From Dendrobium chrysotoxum (taxonomy: Eukaryota; Streptophyta; Magnoliopsida; Asparagales; Orchidaceae), in assembly GCA_019925795.1 (NCBI GenBank), contig CM034300.1, positions 39,179,135 to 39,243,134 of the forward strand: a stretch of DNA of 64,000 bases, read 5' to 3'. The position numbers were made by a program, and so were the translations under genes. The notes under the pieces were generated by a model, which saw nothing but the letters and a program-made list of their open reading frames with translations, was not told the DNA's origin and made no database searches. This document shows positions 22,200 to 34,859 of the stretch, piece by piece; positions within the stretch are counted from its first letter, which is position 1; each line of letters opens with the position of its first letter.

Positions 22200-23355
22200 T
22201 TTTTATAAAAATGTTCTCATACAAGACCTCATGAGAGCATTTGATATCTGCATAGTAGATGTTTTAATCATATGACTGGAGATGCAAAGTAATTTATAAT
22301 GCTGGAAGCCAGGAATGGAGGCAAGGTAACACTTGGAGATAATTGATAAGAGAGTGGTAGGTATGGGTATGATTAGAAATAAGAACAATTTTTTCATTGA
22401 AAACATTTTATTGGTTGAAGGCTTAAAGCATAACATGTTGAGTATTAGTCAGCTTTATGATAGGGAATTCAATATCAAATTTTTTTCTTACAAGGTACAT
22501 TATAAGCCTAAATGGAATTGATGTGCTGCATGCAAATAGGGTAAATAAAGTTTACATGCTTGACTTAAATTATGTTAAATCTTCTGATGCTTTTTATCTC
22601 AAAATAATTACTGATGAATCATGGTTATGGCATAGAAGATTTTATCATGCAAGCATGAAAAATCTTAGAAAATTTACCCAGAAGATTTGGTTAGAGGCAT
22701 ACCCAAATTAGACTTCACTAAGGATCACCTGTGTGATGCATGTCAATTAGGAAAATAGGTTAAGTCCTCCTTTCATTTAATTAAGGATCTTATAACTAGT
22801 AAACCATTAGAAGCCCTACACATGGATCTTTTTGGACTGGTTAGCACTATTAGTCTAAGAGGGAAAATGTATGGGTATGTAATTATCAATGATTATTCAA
22901 GGTTCACTTGGATTAAATTCTTATCATATAAAAGTGAATCATTTGATAAATTTAGAAATTTTTATACTTGGATTTAGAGAAAGCTAGGTTGTGAAATTTT
23001 ATCAATTCAAAGTGATCGTAGAGGACAGTTTGAAAATGAAAAATTTGAAGATTTTTGTAAAGAACAAAGAATTGATCACAACTTTTTAGCACCTAGGACC
23101 CCTTAGTAGAAAGGGGTTTTTGAAAGAAAGAATAGAACTTCGATAGAAGCCGCTAGAGCCATGTTTACACAATATTCACTTTTAAAATATTTTTGTGCTG
23201 AAATGGTTAGTACAGCTTAATATTTTCTGAATAGGGTAAACATTAGATCTAAGTTGAATAAGATACCCTATGATTGTCTTAAGTGGAGAACACCCAACCT
23301 GTCACATTTATATGTCTTTAGACGTAAGGTGTTCATTCATAATAATGATAAAACT
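22200..23355 (+). pseudogene. Partial pol of copia element C (protease and integrase)
   Basis: Protease: remnants HMTGDAK and LMLEARN lie at about 22266-22315, and the WYLDSG active site is lost. GLKHNMLSISQLYDREF lies at 22421-22475. Integrase: SWLWHRRFYHASMKNLRKF (22618-22676), DHLCDACQLGK (about 22723), HMDLFGLVST (about 22820), DYSRFTWIKFLSYKSESFD (about 22890-22946), SDRRGQFENEKFE and APRTP..ERKNRT. Cut at about 23355 by element D. Confidence 0.83.
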
Positions 23356-25103
23356 TAAAAGTTCGTTAGGGATGTTAAGCCCTTATGAACTAGCTTGAGG
23401 CTAACCAAGAGGGGGGATGAATTGGTAGTTTTAAAAATTCATGAGCAAAAATAATTTTGAAAACCATTTCAAATGTTTTAAAATAATTACAATTTAGTGA
23501 TGATGTGTTGATATTTAATGAAACAAAATAAAACTACAATCATCCGATTATCAATAGAAAAATAAAGTATAAAAAATAATCATAATGAACACACTAAATT
23601 TTATAGTAATTCGGTCAACTTAACACTCCCCGGAGCCTCCCCTCTAGGTATTGTACAAAAATAAAATGACTCCCCTTCTGCTCCCACAGCAAGGCGGAGA
23701 AGCCTTTACAAAACTCATTTTCACCAACCCGGTGAGGCAGAGAACCCAGACTTCTTTTACTTCCTCCTGAAGGAGGCAAAGAACCTTACCTCATTTCACT
23801 TCCTCTTAAAACAGGCAGAGAACCTTGATGTTCTTGAAGACAATCCCTTCTTCAGAGCACCAAGGAACAAGGGACGACGACTGGAGATGACAACTCGAAT
23901 CCTTACTTGGAGTAACCTTTATGAACACCTCACAAACTCCCCCTCATATGATTCTCTCTCTCTCTCCCAAGCTCTCGCTCCCTCTCTCAAGACTCTCTCA
24001 GGAAAGGACTGCGACAAAAGATTTCAATAGAAGGGCTCAAAAATAGCCCTCAATTTTAACTTGCCATCAAAGATCATCCTGTATGATTATTATAAATCTG
24101 TCCCTTTTGGCATGGATGATCTGGTTCTTCTAGACGATTAGGAGATAAAGTTTGTTTAGATCATCCGAGATGATTGTGCGATCATCCTAGATGGTTAGTG
24201 TAAATCAGGAATATCATCCAAAGGATAGTTCGGGACATCTAGGAGAAAAACCTACACGATCTAAAGAAAATGACTTGATCATCCAAGATGATATGGCTAT
24301 CGTCCTGTATGATTTGTTCAAAAATGCTCAAAATCATTCGGAACACAGTTCGGGTCATATAGGACAACTTTGCTGGACGATTTCAAAATGACTTGATCAT
24401 CTAGGATGATATCTCTATCATCATGTATGATTAGTTCAAAAATGACAATATCATCCAACAGACAGATCGGGTCATCCAGGTGAAATGCACTGGACCAAGA
24501 GGATTTCTAATTGATTAACCAGGACGATCTTGCGATTGTCCAAGATGATATGATCAAATCAGTCAACCTTAATTACTTTCCTTAATGACCTGACTAATTT
24601 AGGCGTGATTGTAATGAATCGTCCAAGATAATACACGTATCGTCCACAACGATCAGACCAAAATACTAAAAAATAAAAACTTACCTAACTTAATCTAGCG
24701 GCTAAGAATTTCTAATTTAAGCATATCGTCTTGTATGATGGGAGTATCATCCAGGATGATCTACTTAATCAGACCGACTTAATATGGCTCCCTAATTAGG
24801 GTTTCTATTTTCAATGGATCGTCCAGGATGATATGAATAAAATTTTAAATAGAATCTAACTCACTAAAACTCTCCCCCTGAGTGTGCGTGTGCAAGGTTA
24901 CTTAGCTTGGGGATCCATTACATTACACTTGACTCAATAAAGATGAAAAAATTACATTGAACCTAAAACACAAACAGACTAACTCGATCTTGAGTTGGCT
25001 TGAATTGCAATTGATCTTGTGAACCTGAAAGGTTAGGCTCTCAAAAGAAACAAAAATGTTTGCTATCATCAAAATCATAATCCTGGAATCCAGATTTGTA
25101 ATA
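23356..25103 (-). repeat. 3' LTR of element D
   Basis: About 1.75 kb, aligned along its whole length with the F LTRs (42261-43912). The plus-strand left end reads TAAAAGTTCGTTAGGG where F has TGAAAGTTTGATAGGG, and the right end reads TTTGTAATA where F has TTTGCAACA. The terminal dinucleotides have mutated. It contains leader hairpin repeats (23685-23830), a CT run (about 23948-23970) and the dyad array (24065-24830). Confidence 0.88.
24065..24830 (-). promoter_or_regulatory. U3 dyad array of element D
   Basis: Many pairs keep the 6-bp spacer although the dyads have decayed to ATCATCC-N-GGATGAT forms. Examples: 24278-24292 / 24299-24313 (centres 21 bp apart), and further pairs near 24160, 24393, 24620 and 24726. 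Spacer sequences differ from pair to pair. Confidence 0.8.
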
Positions 25104-25107
25104 ATCA

Positions 25108-25117
25108 CCCCCTTTTT
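25108..25117 (-). promoter_or_regulatory. Polypurine tract of element D
   Basis: On the minus strand AAAAAGGGGG, four bases before the LTR end. The surrounding CATCATCAAAAAGGGGG is conserved with B and F. Confidence 0.85.
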
Positions 25118-25361
25118 GATGATGGCAAATATTTGTTCGATAATTCCAAATTCAGTAAATAAAAAATAGAGCCATGAAAGCTAAGGAATGCAATTTTTAT
25201 TAGCCAGGCAAACTGTACAAGAACACTAAATATTAATAATTTAAACAGTATAATGACCCAGAACACAAACTACTCCCCTTTTGACATATCAAAAAGGGAA
25301 AAACAGCACATAGACACAAAAAATAGTACAAAATCAACACAAAAAAGGAAAAGCCATCAAA

Positions 25362-26491
25362 CTAGTAAAAAAAGGGATCCTCATCAGATGGAGGAGGAGG
25401 TGTTGGTGGCTGAAATAGACTGTGGAGGGTGGAAAATTTTTCTCCAAACCAGGCCATGTCATGGTCATGTTGCTGCTACTATTGGGCTACATAGGCATCA
25501 AATTGGTTACAATCCTCAACGTGTTGTTGATCCTAGGCAACCACGTAGGAGTCAAAGCGGGCCTCCCACTGGTCAAAATTATACACCAGGTGATCTAATG
25601 GTGATTTCATATGGAGAGGACCAAGTGCAGTTGGCTCAGGAGCAGCCTCTTCCTCTTCTCCCTCAACATTCGTACTGGGCTCCAGATAAAGACGAGTACT
25701 GTGAAGAACATGGAAAGAATTATTGGAGTAGAAGGAAGGTTGGACATTTACTGGAACTGGATATTGAAGATTTTATTTTACTTCAAGAGTATAGGCAATG
25801 AGGTGTCCTAAGGCTAGGTTGGGCGTCTCCTGTGGCCCGGATCCCTAATGCGAGTGAGGTGTTCAATGTAACAAAATAGGAGATCAGTTCCATTGAATTC
25901 ACGATGGGCCATGATATAATAGGTAGTCATGGAGAGCAAGGGGGTAATGTGGATGTGATCCCCAGCCTTGGGAATGATAGAGAAATGAAGGACAAGTTGG
26001 ATTATCCTAGCATCCTTGACTAAGGAAGAGCAGGCATTATCATGATATGGGGCATTGGTGTTCGTAAGAAAGTGATTGGCGACACTCCAATTAAAGTCAA
26101 GGTCAGAGGATAAAAGATGGAGATTATCGTCAGTAATGGACAGTTGGAGAATATCATGAAAGTCCTTGGTGGTTAATTCTACGGGGCTGCGATTAACATA
26201 AGAGTGGAGGGCGGTGTAAGCAGAATCGATGCTAAGATTTGTAAAGAAAATACGAAGAAGGTCAGTGCTAAACAGAAAAGCTAGTGTCATAATAAAAGTG
26301 AGGGTGGTGTGAGCGAAAAGGTCCAGTACTGGATATGTGAGAATGCATGGATTTATGATTTTGGATTGAGTGATCTGCACATCAAGATAGTGCTGGAAGG
26401 CAGCCTGATTGGCTACATCAAGAAAGCGGGGATCGACACTCCCCTGGGATGAACTAGCACCCTGTTGCCTAGATCATTTGCCTCCAGCCAT
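25362..26491 (-). pseudogene. Extra 3' ORF of element D (plant transposon-protein-like), broken
   Basis: Start ATG at 26491: MAGGK, stop, SRQQGASSSQGSVDPRFLD, parallel to the F copy. The open part 26380-25814 (188 codons) carries KIINPCILTYPVLDLFAH, SYVNRSPVELTTKDFHDIL, FNWSVANHFLTNTNAPYHDN, IIPKAGDHIHITPLLSMTTY and the GTDLLFCYIEHLTRIRDP block. A frameshift follows; the Pro-rich C-terminus (FQPPTPPPPSDEDP) is found at about 25370-25425. Length matches F (about 377 codons). Function unknown. Confidence 0.8.
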
Positions 26492-26550
26492 GAGAAGAGG
26501 ATTGAGTAAGGATAGAAAGAAGGTGTGGTGAAACAATGGTGGAAATCAGT

Positions 26551-26990
26551 TATTTAAATAGAAATCGGCCATATCATCCAAGATGATCGTAAGATCGTCT
26601 AGAATGATAGGTAGCAATAATGGCGCCCATGATGATATGTTAAAAAGGTGGTTGGATCGTTCGGCATGATCAGATATCATCAAGGATGATTAAACACGTG
26701 CGATCATCCTGAGGAGTCAAGCTGGACGACCATTGATGAAAAGTATCATCAAGGATGATTCGGTGGATCATCCAGGACTATTCAGTGGATCATCCAGGAT
26801 GATCTGCAATAAATAAATTAGACTGGCCAAATTTTAATTATCCAACTGCTTCCACATGGATCGTCCAAGTTGATGAGGGTATCATCTAGACGATCATAAT
26901 TAATTGGTTCAGATTAGCCATTAGATCAAGATGGGGATGATTTGATCAGATCATCCATGACGATAGGAGGATCATCTAGGACGATGCGAA
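26551..26990 (-). promoter_or_regulatory. Internal promoter candidate before the extra ORF, element D
   Basis: Reading the minus strand: a cluster of dyads from 26985 down to 26571 (for example the pair 26573-26608 with a 6-bp spacer, and pairs near 26955-26990 and 26770-26805), then CTATTTAAATAAC at 26549-26561, then the ORF start at 26491. Same order as in B and F. Confidence 0.68.
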
Positions 26991-28269
26991 CAAAAAGTGA
27001 AAAAATGAGGGATGGAGAGGAATGATCAAGGGACCCAAAAAAAATAAAAAAAAATTATAATTAAAGCAAATGAAGAAAAACAAAAACAAATAAATACGAA
27101 GAAACAACAACAAAAATCATAAATGGGTTTTTTTTAATCAATTTTCTCCAGTAAATCAAAATCTTTTCTTAATTTTCAATTTAAAAGCCAATAAGAAGAA
27201 AATTGATGACACTGAAATCTAGAAAAGTTAGAAAATTAATTTTTGTAACTCATACCTCGAACACCTTACAGGTTCAAATTCCTTTCAAACAAAAGTCTAA
27301 TTCAAAAGAAAATAAATTAGATTTGAAAAGAGATCCTTTCAAGTCTCGTTCTAAAAAAATATCTGATAAAATAGTATTACAAAGTAAGGAATCAGACATC
27401 ATTATTTTCAATCTCAAGTTTTTGAAAATATTAAGTGGCACATGGATTTTTCTAAGACATTTAAAGATCTGAAAGGAAAAAAAGCTTATTTCTTTCTGGG
27501 CTCATTTTGTGCCTCTTTTTCAATTATTTGGTGCACCTTACGCATCTTTTTATTTTTTATACACTTTGTGTATCTTTCTATTTTTTTGCATCATTATGTA
27601 TCTTTTCATTTTTGGCCTATTTTTTGCCTCTTTTTATTTCTTTTGCAAGCTTGCTTCCTTTTATAATGTGAAATTACCTTTGAGACATAGGAGAAGATAA
27701 ACTCACTCTCTACAATAAGGAGGAGTAATTCACAAAACAAAACCATACTTCATATGACAAGTACAATCACCTGACTAAAAAAAATATAACAATGATTCAA
27801 AGCTTTAAAAATATTATTCATATGAGGTAGATTACTGTAGGAAGATAAAATAGATCTATATTTTAAAAAACTAACTTTTTAATTTTGAAGAAGATTTTTA
27901 TGCAAAAGAAACAATACACCATTAAAGAAGTTAGAGGAAGAGAAACAATCATCAATGTTTCTTCCCTTTAACATATTCAGAGGAGTCAATCACTGCTTAT
28001 AAGCTTCTAACTAAAAATAAGGCAAAACTCTCAGTCAGAAATCCAGTTTATCAGCAGTAATGAGCAGTGATTTGATTTTGAAGAGAATAAATAGTAAATA
28101 AATATAAAGAAGAAAGCCCAAAAAAGAAATAACCAAATCTGATAAGTAAATAAAACAAACAAAAATTAGTAGGAACATAAAAAATCTAAAAAGAAACAGA
28201 CAATCAAATCAAATAAAAGCCAAAAGAAAAATGAAAAATAGAAACTTTAGAAATCAGTAATTATTAAAT
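26991..28269 (-). other. Spacer after pol, element D
   Basis: A/T-rich, no supported gene. It holds the shared noncoding module and, at 27498-27650, the second hairpin array (GGGCTCATTTTGTGCC, TATACACTTTGTGTATC and neighbours). Confidence 0.7.
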
Positions 28270-31184
28270 TCATGCATTTATGTCAATCACACCCAATCTG
28301 GTCCTTAAAATACTGAATGAGTTAAAGGCCAGTTGTTTAGTAAAGATGTCAGCCAGTTGGTTTTCAGTTGCTATATGGTGTAGCTCAATGTCCCCTTTTG
28401 TAACATAGTCTGTAATGAAGTGATGCCTCTTGTTAATGTGTTTAGTTCTTGAATGATGGATATGATTTTTAGAGATGCAGATGGCATTAGTGTTATCACG
28501 TAAAACTATAATTGTGCAAATAGGTAATCATAAATCTAGAATTTATTGCTTCAACCAAAGGACTTGGGCCACGCAAATTCCTAAGGCAATGTACTCAACT
28601 TCAACAGTGAAAAGTGCAATATAGTTTTTTTTTCTACTAAACCAGGAGACTAAGGACTGTCCTATAAATTACCAAGTTCTAAAAGTGCTCTTTCTATCCA
28701 CTCTGCACCCTACAAAATCCTAATCAAAATATCTAATAATCTTGAAAGAAGTGTTGTGTCGAGGATACGAGATTCCTAAGTTTGGGGTTCCTAAGAGATA
28801 TCTAAGAATTCTCTTAACTACAGTTAGGTGGGATTCTTTAGGATCAGCTTAAAATCTAGCATAGAGACAAACACTAAATATTAGATCAGGTCGACTAGCA
28901 GTCAAGTAAAGCAGTGAACCAATTATTCCTCTGTACTTTTTTTGATCAACAGATTTTCCATTTGAATCCTTAGCTAACTGGACAATGAAGCTCATGGGAG
29001 TATTTATTTACTTGGCTTTATCCATTTCATATTTCTTTAAAATATCCTTAATGTATTTTGATTGATTGATAAAAGTTCCATCATCCATTTTCGTTATGTT
29101 AAACCCCAAAAAGTGGGATAATTCTCCCATCATACTCATCTCAAACTCCTTACTCATTATTTTAAAAGAATCATCACATAACTTTTAATTAGAAGATCCA
29201 AAAGGTATATCATCAACATAGATCTAGACAATGAGTAAATCATCTCCTACTTTTCTCAAAAAAGGGTGGTTTCTACACTACCCTTAACAAAATCTCTTTT
29301 CTAGTAGGAATGTGCTAAGCCTCTCATACCAAGCTCTTGGTGCTTATTTCAATCCATATAAGGCCTTTTTTTAATTTGTAAACATAATTTGGATTTTAGG
29401 AACTCTCAAAACTTGGTATTTTCTCTACAACGACATCTTCATTTATTATCTCATTTAAAAAGGCACTCTTGACATCCATTAGAAAAAGCTTAAATCCCTT
29501 ATAACAGGTAAAGGCTAGTAGCACTCTAATGGCTTCCAATCTAGCTGCAGGGGCAAAGGTCTCCTCAAAATCAATCCCTTCTATTTGGTTGTAACCATTA
29601 GCCACCTATCTTGCCTTATTCCTAACCACCACCCAAGAATCATTCATTTTATTCTTAAAGACCCATTTGGTTTCCACTACATTTTGATTCTTAGATCTTT
29701 ATACTATGTCCCAAACATTATTTTTCACAAATTGGTTAAGTTCTTCTTGCATAGCTAAGGTCCAAAATTCATCAAAAAGGGCTTGATTGATTTTGGTGGG
29801 TTCAGTCATTGAGATAAAGGAAGAATATGTTACTTCCTTCCTAAGTCCATGCATAGTTCTAACACCTTCAGAAGGGTCTTCTAAGATCAGTTCTTTAGGA
29901 TGACTCGAAGGATATCTCCAATCTTTAGGTAAAGTGTTTTGAGGTTCTACCCTTTCCTCAAGATTTACATTTTCTACTCCTTGGGTAATCTCTCCTACTT
30001 CCTCTTCTTCCTCAGCTCTAAACTCCTTAGGATCAGATTCATCAAATACTACATGAGTAGTTTCCTCCACCACCAATATCCTCTTATTAAATCCCATAAA
30101 GGATTTCCCCACACTTGAATATCCTAAGAACACTCCTTCATTAGATTTGGGGTCAAATTTTTCTAAGGATGATTTCCCATTCTTAAGAATAAAGACCCTA
30201 TAGCTAAAGACATAGAGGTGGGACAGGTTTGGAGTTCTACCCTTAATGATCTCATAGGGTGTCTTATTCAGATTGGAACTAACATTCACCCTATTCAACA
30301 CATAACAGGCTGTGTTCACGGCTTCTGCCCAAAAGTAATTTGGAAGTGAATACTCAATAAGCAGGGCTCTAGCGGCTTCCACTAAGGTTATGTTCTTTCT
30401 TTCAGCTACCCCATTTTACTAATGGGTCCTAGGAGCTAAAAAGTTATGACTAATCCCTTGCTCCTCATATAAGGTTTAAAATCTCACATTCTCAAACTCT
30501 CCACCATGATCAGTATGGATGGTCAAAATCTCACAACCTAACCTCTTCTGAATCTAAGTGGAGAAGGTCTTGAGTAGTCATCAACAATCATAAATCCATA
30601 GACTTTTCCCCCTGAGCTAGAAGTGCTAATGGGTTCAAACAAATCTATGTGAAGGACTTCTAAAGGTCTAGAGATGCTGATGTCCTTAATTAAGTGAAAA
30701 AAGGAATGGACTTATTTTCCTAGTTGACAAGCATCACATAGGTGGTCCATAGTCAACTTAAGCTTGGGGACACCTCTAACTAAGTCCTTTTCATGCTAGC
30801 ATGACATAACCTCCTATGCTACAGCCAAGAGTCATCGGTAGTAGTTTTTAAGCATAATGAAGCAGTACATTCAATGTTATTTAAATCAAGCATGTAGACG
30901 TTGTTGATCCTCTTGCCCTATGAAATAGTATTATTATTTAAGCTGATAATGCAAGTGTTTACCAGGAACTTGATGTCGAACCGATTATCACATAGTTGAC
31001 TGATGCTGAGCAAGTTGTGTTTCAGTCCATCTACAAGCAAAATATTTTCAATCAAAAGGTTCTTAGATTTTTGAATATACTTGCGCCCACCACTTTTCTG
31101 GTGGTCTTGTCTCCAAGAGTGACCATGCCTCCAGCCTTAGCCTCCAACGAAATGAATTAATTTGCATCCCCAGTTATATATCTT
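28270..31184 (-). pseudogene. Partial pol of element D (protease end, integrase, RT, RNase H)
   Basis: On the minus strand. The protease end is at 31184-31000. Integrase runs to about 30370 with a broken WLW..CHA and DHLCDAC zinc region. An open stretch 30382-29699 (227 codons) covers the integrase C-terminus (EYSLPNYFWAEAVNTACYV) and linker. RT: GYNQIEGIDFEETFAP (29605-29396), DVKSAFLNEIINEDV and YVDD at 29209-29220. RNase H runs to the stop at 28270 (ends GVIDINA). Stops and frame changes make it inactive, although YVDD is kept. Confidence 0.87.
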
Positions 31185-33389
31185 TGAATATAATTTTTGA
31201 AAAAGGTTAATTATCTTTGGGAATAATTTAAAATTGACATTTAAATTTAAATTCTAAAATTAAACATCCATTAGTGATGATATACTACCTCGAAAGGTAA
31301 AGATACAATCTCCTGATGGGTTCAAATTTAAGATTACAAATTTGATCTTGAATATCGTAACTAGATTCAGGAGGGAACCACATATGATCCCAAAGGATTA
31401 AAATGAAGTTCAATCAAATATCTGGCCATGATAATCTGGATAAATTATCATTAATTTCATATTTAAAGTTATGTCAATAATGATATATTATCCCAAAGGA
31501 AGAAAATATCATTCATTATTAATTGCTCGAATATGACGATAACGATCGCCATTTTTTGATGTGATTTCCCAAAGATAATTAATTAAGAGTTTTGAAAAAT
31601 TGATTTTAAAAATCTGGTCTGAGTTTGTAAATCTCCTACGAGCGCAAGCCCTCATAGTTAATTACATCGTAGGAAACCAAAAATTTCCTATGAATACTCT
31701 CCATTAAAATAGCAATACGAATTTCATTTAAGAATTCAAAGTTTGATGTCAAAGGAGGTAGGGACTGGAATTTTCAAATGGGACTGGTTCAAGATTGAAC
31801 AGTTCTTTTTAGAGTCAAAGGAAGAAGGGTAAGAGGTGTCTTGAGATTCTGAATTACTTTAGAAACACTTCAAACTATCCTAAGTGTTGGGCTTGAATTT
31901 GATTGAAAGAGATATTTAGTTTGGATGATCAATTTTATTAGAAAGTTGGGGCTTATATTCTCGATCACCAAATCGAGAGAATGCCCAGAAGTGAGGGTGG
32001 AGACTAACCTACCGAGTGGGTATGACGTCCCCGATCAAGATCCCATGGTTTTTCATCATCCCAGGTTTGTTAGTGTCCTTAGCCTACTTAGTCGAGTGCC
32101 AACCAAAGGATCCTTGTTAGCAACCATGGGTTACCTCATTAGCTGGGGACCTAATATTAGACTGACAAATAGAAGGTGTATAGGTCTGTGAGTAGTGATC
32201 CTATGTCTATGTTATCTAACCTAGGATGCCACTCTCATTTTGTATGCATATTAACATATCTCAAAAATAAAAAGGAACATCTGCCTAACCTAAAGCTAGA
32301 GTTCGTGTCCTAAAAAATAAATCTAGGTGTGTGTAGCAGGCTGTGTGGTTAGGGTATGTCCTATATCAAGTAATTGGTTAAAGTTGTTTAATGTTCTGGT
32401 TGGTTGAAAGGTTTAAGGGAATATTTTGGTTAAAGTTTAAGTCTTAATGATTTGAAATTGATTTTAAGATCGATTATTAATTATTTGGTGGATACCACCT
32501 TTGTTTCTCATCAAGGCCGTAAAGTTTATTTCACCTTCCTTGGGGCTAATTTAATAGCCCGTAAGCCTGGGTTACCTAGTGATACCCGATATGATTAAAT
32601 GAATTATATTTAATTTAAGGTTTGAAATTTGACGAAATCTTAATTGAGGTTGATTAATTGTTGGGTTTAAAGTTATATTGAAATTTTCTAGATTTTAGAT
32701 GATTTTTTGAAGGTTTGATATTTTTTATAGATACTAGATTTTCATTTGAGTTAAATGACTTTGAGTTTGATCAATTTGAGATTTTCTAGGAGTAGTTATG
32801 ATTTTTCAAAATTTGAGATTTATTTAGATTATTTAAATATTTAATTAAGGGTGTTTTGATGGCTTGAGTCCAAATAAACTCCAAACTTCTTGAAATCACC
32901 TCTAAAGATTAGGAATGATCTAAGGAGGGATTATCAAGTATTTGAGAATTTTTTGGAGTTTTTAATCATTTTTTAATTAATTAAATTAATTAAATATTTA
33001 ATTTTATTTAAAATTCAATTAAGCTTAAATTTAATGTCAAATCAAGGGAGTTTTAATTTTCTTATGTTAAGAGTTTAATTTTGATTAATTTGAGATATTA
33101 TGTGTGTTTTGTGTTTTAAATTTGATTTATTAAATTTCTTGAAGTTTAAAGGGCTTAATTAAGGCTTAATCTTAAGGGGTTTGATTAAGGAGTTTAACGG
33201 GTTCAAATTTTAGTGAGAAATTTTCTTAGAGCAGGGAAGGTCACCAAACTCAAGGGGTTTAAATTTCAAGTCAATTGAATTTAAATTTGATTTGTTATAA
33301 TTTTTGGAAGTTTTCTTAATGCTTAATTAAGGGATTAATTAATTAACTATCTTAATAATGCTTAATTAAAGTGAATATTTTTCAATGGG

Positions 33390-33620
33390 CTTTATGTGTC
33401 ACTAAGTTTTCTATGTTTAATGTTTCATCCCTAAAGGATATAAGTATGAGTCCTAAAGTTTGTCTAAGTTCTCTAAGACTCGTGCTTAATTATTGCCCTT
33501 AAATGACACTAGTGTTGTAATGGGTTTGCAATCAATGTCTCTAACCCTTATACATACACATAAATATAAACAAGCTATATCGATGGCAAATGTTAACTAA
33601 ATGCAGGAGTTACTGTAAGA
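33390..33620 (-). repeat. Inverted partner of the 37070-37310 segment
   Basis: Read on the minus strand it has GGGTTAGAGACATTGATT, CACTAGTGTCATTTAAGGGC, AATAATTAAGCACGAGTCTT and AGAGAACTTAG, which aligns with GGGTTAGCTAACTCACTTT, GTGACACACTAAGGAC, AATAATTAAGGACTGTCT and AGCGAACTTAG at 37150-37232. Both end near a GTGACA word. Diverged inverted repeat of roughly 230 bp. Confidence 0.6.
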
Positions 33621-34229
33621 ACTTAAGGTTGGAGGAATAACTCAACAGGGAGATCTAGTAGCCCTACAGTCTTCTAAGTTTTAAGAAAACTTACCTGATC
33701 ACCGGAGCCGATCAATGGTGATTCCGATCGTAGCACCCCCATTTAAAAGAAACAGGGGTGACTGAAGCTCCTTAGCTCTAGCTCCCACTCAGCTCCCTCA
33801 GTACCTCGTAAAAAGGCAAAGAGAGAAAGAGGTGTCAGAATAAACATATTCAAATATACAAATTAATATATGTATGTGAGCATAACAATGACATAAGAGA
33901 GATTAACGTAGGCTAGATATTACTTATAATTTTAAACCTATCAGAAACTTATATCATTTTTACATTTTCAAATATTCTAATAACAAACGCAATGAATAAC
34001 AGAATTTTGCACCTGTCATCTCAACATTAAATTTAAGATAGGACGATTCAAGCTAAGAGCATTTTCATTGTATGAAGAAAATCATTTAAAAGTAGTGATT
34101 ATTTGTTTCTTTATTTTCAACATGTATGTATAAATGCAAGATAAAAGAAATAGCATATTTACAATAGCAACAAAAGAGAGGTTATCAAGTTTACCCTATA
34201 TTGAGTAATAAATATACTTGCACTGTTGA

Positions 34230-34730
34230 CCCTGATTTTGGTCCATACCCTAGGTCAAGGAGTTGACCTGGTCAAATTTGACTAGACTAGACCCCAGAAC
34301 CCATCCCAATGGGTTCAGGGAGTCAAGCCAAGTCTGTTGAGCCGAGACCCAGGCCCTAGGTCAACCTAGTTGACCAGGTCAACCTAAATTGACCCAGATC
34401 ACCTGTTTTCCATTTCAAATCAAATCTAGGGCTCCCAAAGCCCAATTCTCTCCTCCCTTGGGTTCAATGGGTCAAACCTAACCAATTGGGTCCAAGCCCT
34501 GGTCTTGAGTCAACCTGGTTGACCAGGTCAACCCAGGTTGACCCAATAAGCTTTAATAGGTCAATTCAAGTTCAAATTCATTCCAAACCCCTCCTAGGGT
34601 CCACCTTAGCATCCCTTGGACCCATTTGACTAGGTTGACCAAGTCAATGGTTGACCTAGTCAACCCAAGTCTTGAATGGGTCAAATTGACCTATTTTGGT
34701 CAATTTCAACCCATTAAATGCATTAAACAC
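34230..34730 (+). promoter_or_regulatory. TTGACC/GGTCAA cluster with 15-bp dyads
   Basis: About twenty TTGACC or GGTCAA words. Several form dyads GTTGACC-A-GGTCAAC (near 34370 and 34518) and relatives (near 34260, and two almost side by side near 34633-34665). TTGACC is the core recognised by WRKY factors (W-box). The cluster ends about 100 bp before the TATA-like box at 34832. Confidence 0.75.
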
Positions 34731-34831
34731 CTTCCCTATTGAGTCTCCACTCAAACCACGGCCCACATACCCTTATTTCCCTCCTAATTAGCTCTGGATT
34801 AAATCCCAATCGTTCCTAATAGATCTAGGGC

Positions 34832-34840
34832 TTTAAATAA
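34832..34840 (+). promoter_or_regulatory. TATA-like box, element E
   Basis: TTTAAATAA is followed about 20 bp later by a change to GC/CT-rich sequence typical of a plant transcript leader (CTCTCGTGTGTGAGCTCTCT and on). Likely the LTR promoter of E; unproven. Confidence 0.45.
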
Positions 34841-34859
34841 GAAAAATTAGGGTTCGTGT

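Larger units (their letters stand above)
18857..23355 (+). mobile_element. Copia element C, old, cut off by element D
   Basis: LTR 18857-20385, primer site, gag and the first part of pol (protease, integrase). It stops in the integrase C-terminal region at about 23350, where the LTR of D begins on the other strand. RT, RNase H and the 3' LTR are not visible and should lie beyond the right end of this window. Its heavy load of stops fits its place as the oldest member of the nest. Confidence 0.85.
23356..31184 (-). mobile_element. Copia element D (minus strand), 3' part only
   Basis: Visible parts, read along the minus strand from the right: end of protease, integrase, RT and RNase H (31184 to 28270), spacer, extra ORF (26491 to 25362), polypurine tract and 3' LTR (25103 to 23356). 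The start of the element (5' LTR, gag, most of protease) is missing because element E begins at 31185; it should lie to the right of this window. AAACT at 23351-23355 is the expected left duplication. Confidence 0.87.

Noticed and set aside
25253..25801. 182-codon plus-strand frame in element D
   Set aside because: It overlaps the decayed C-terminal part of the minus-strand extra ORF and the sequence next to the polypurine tract; no domain in this frame.
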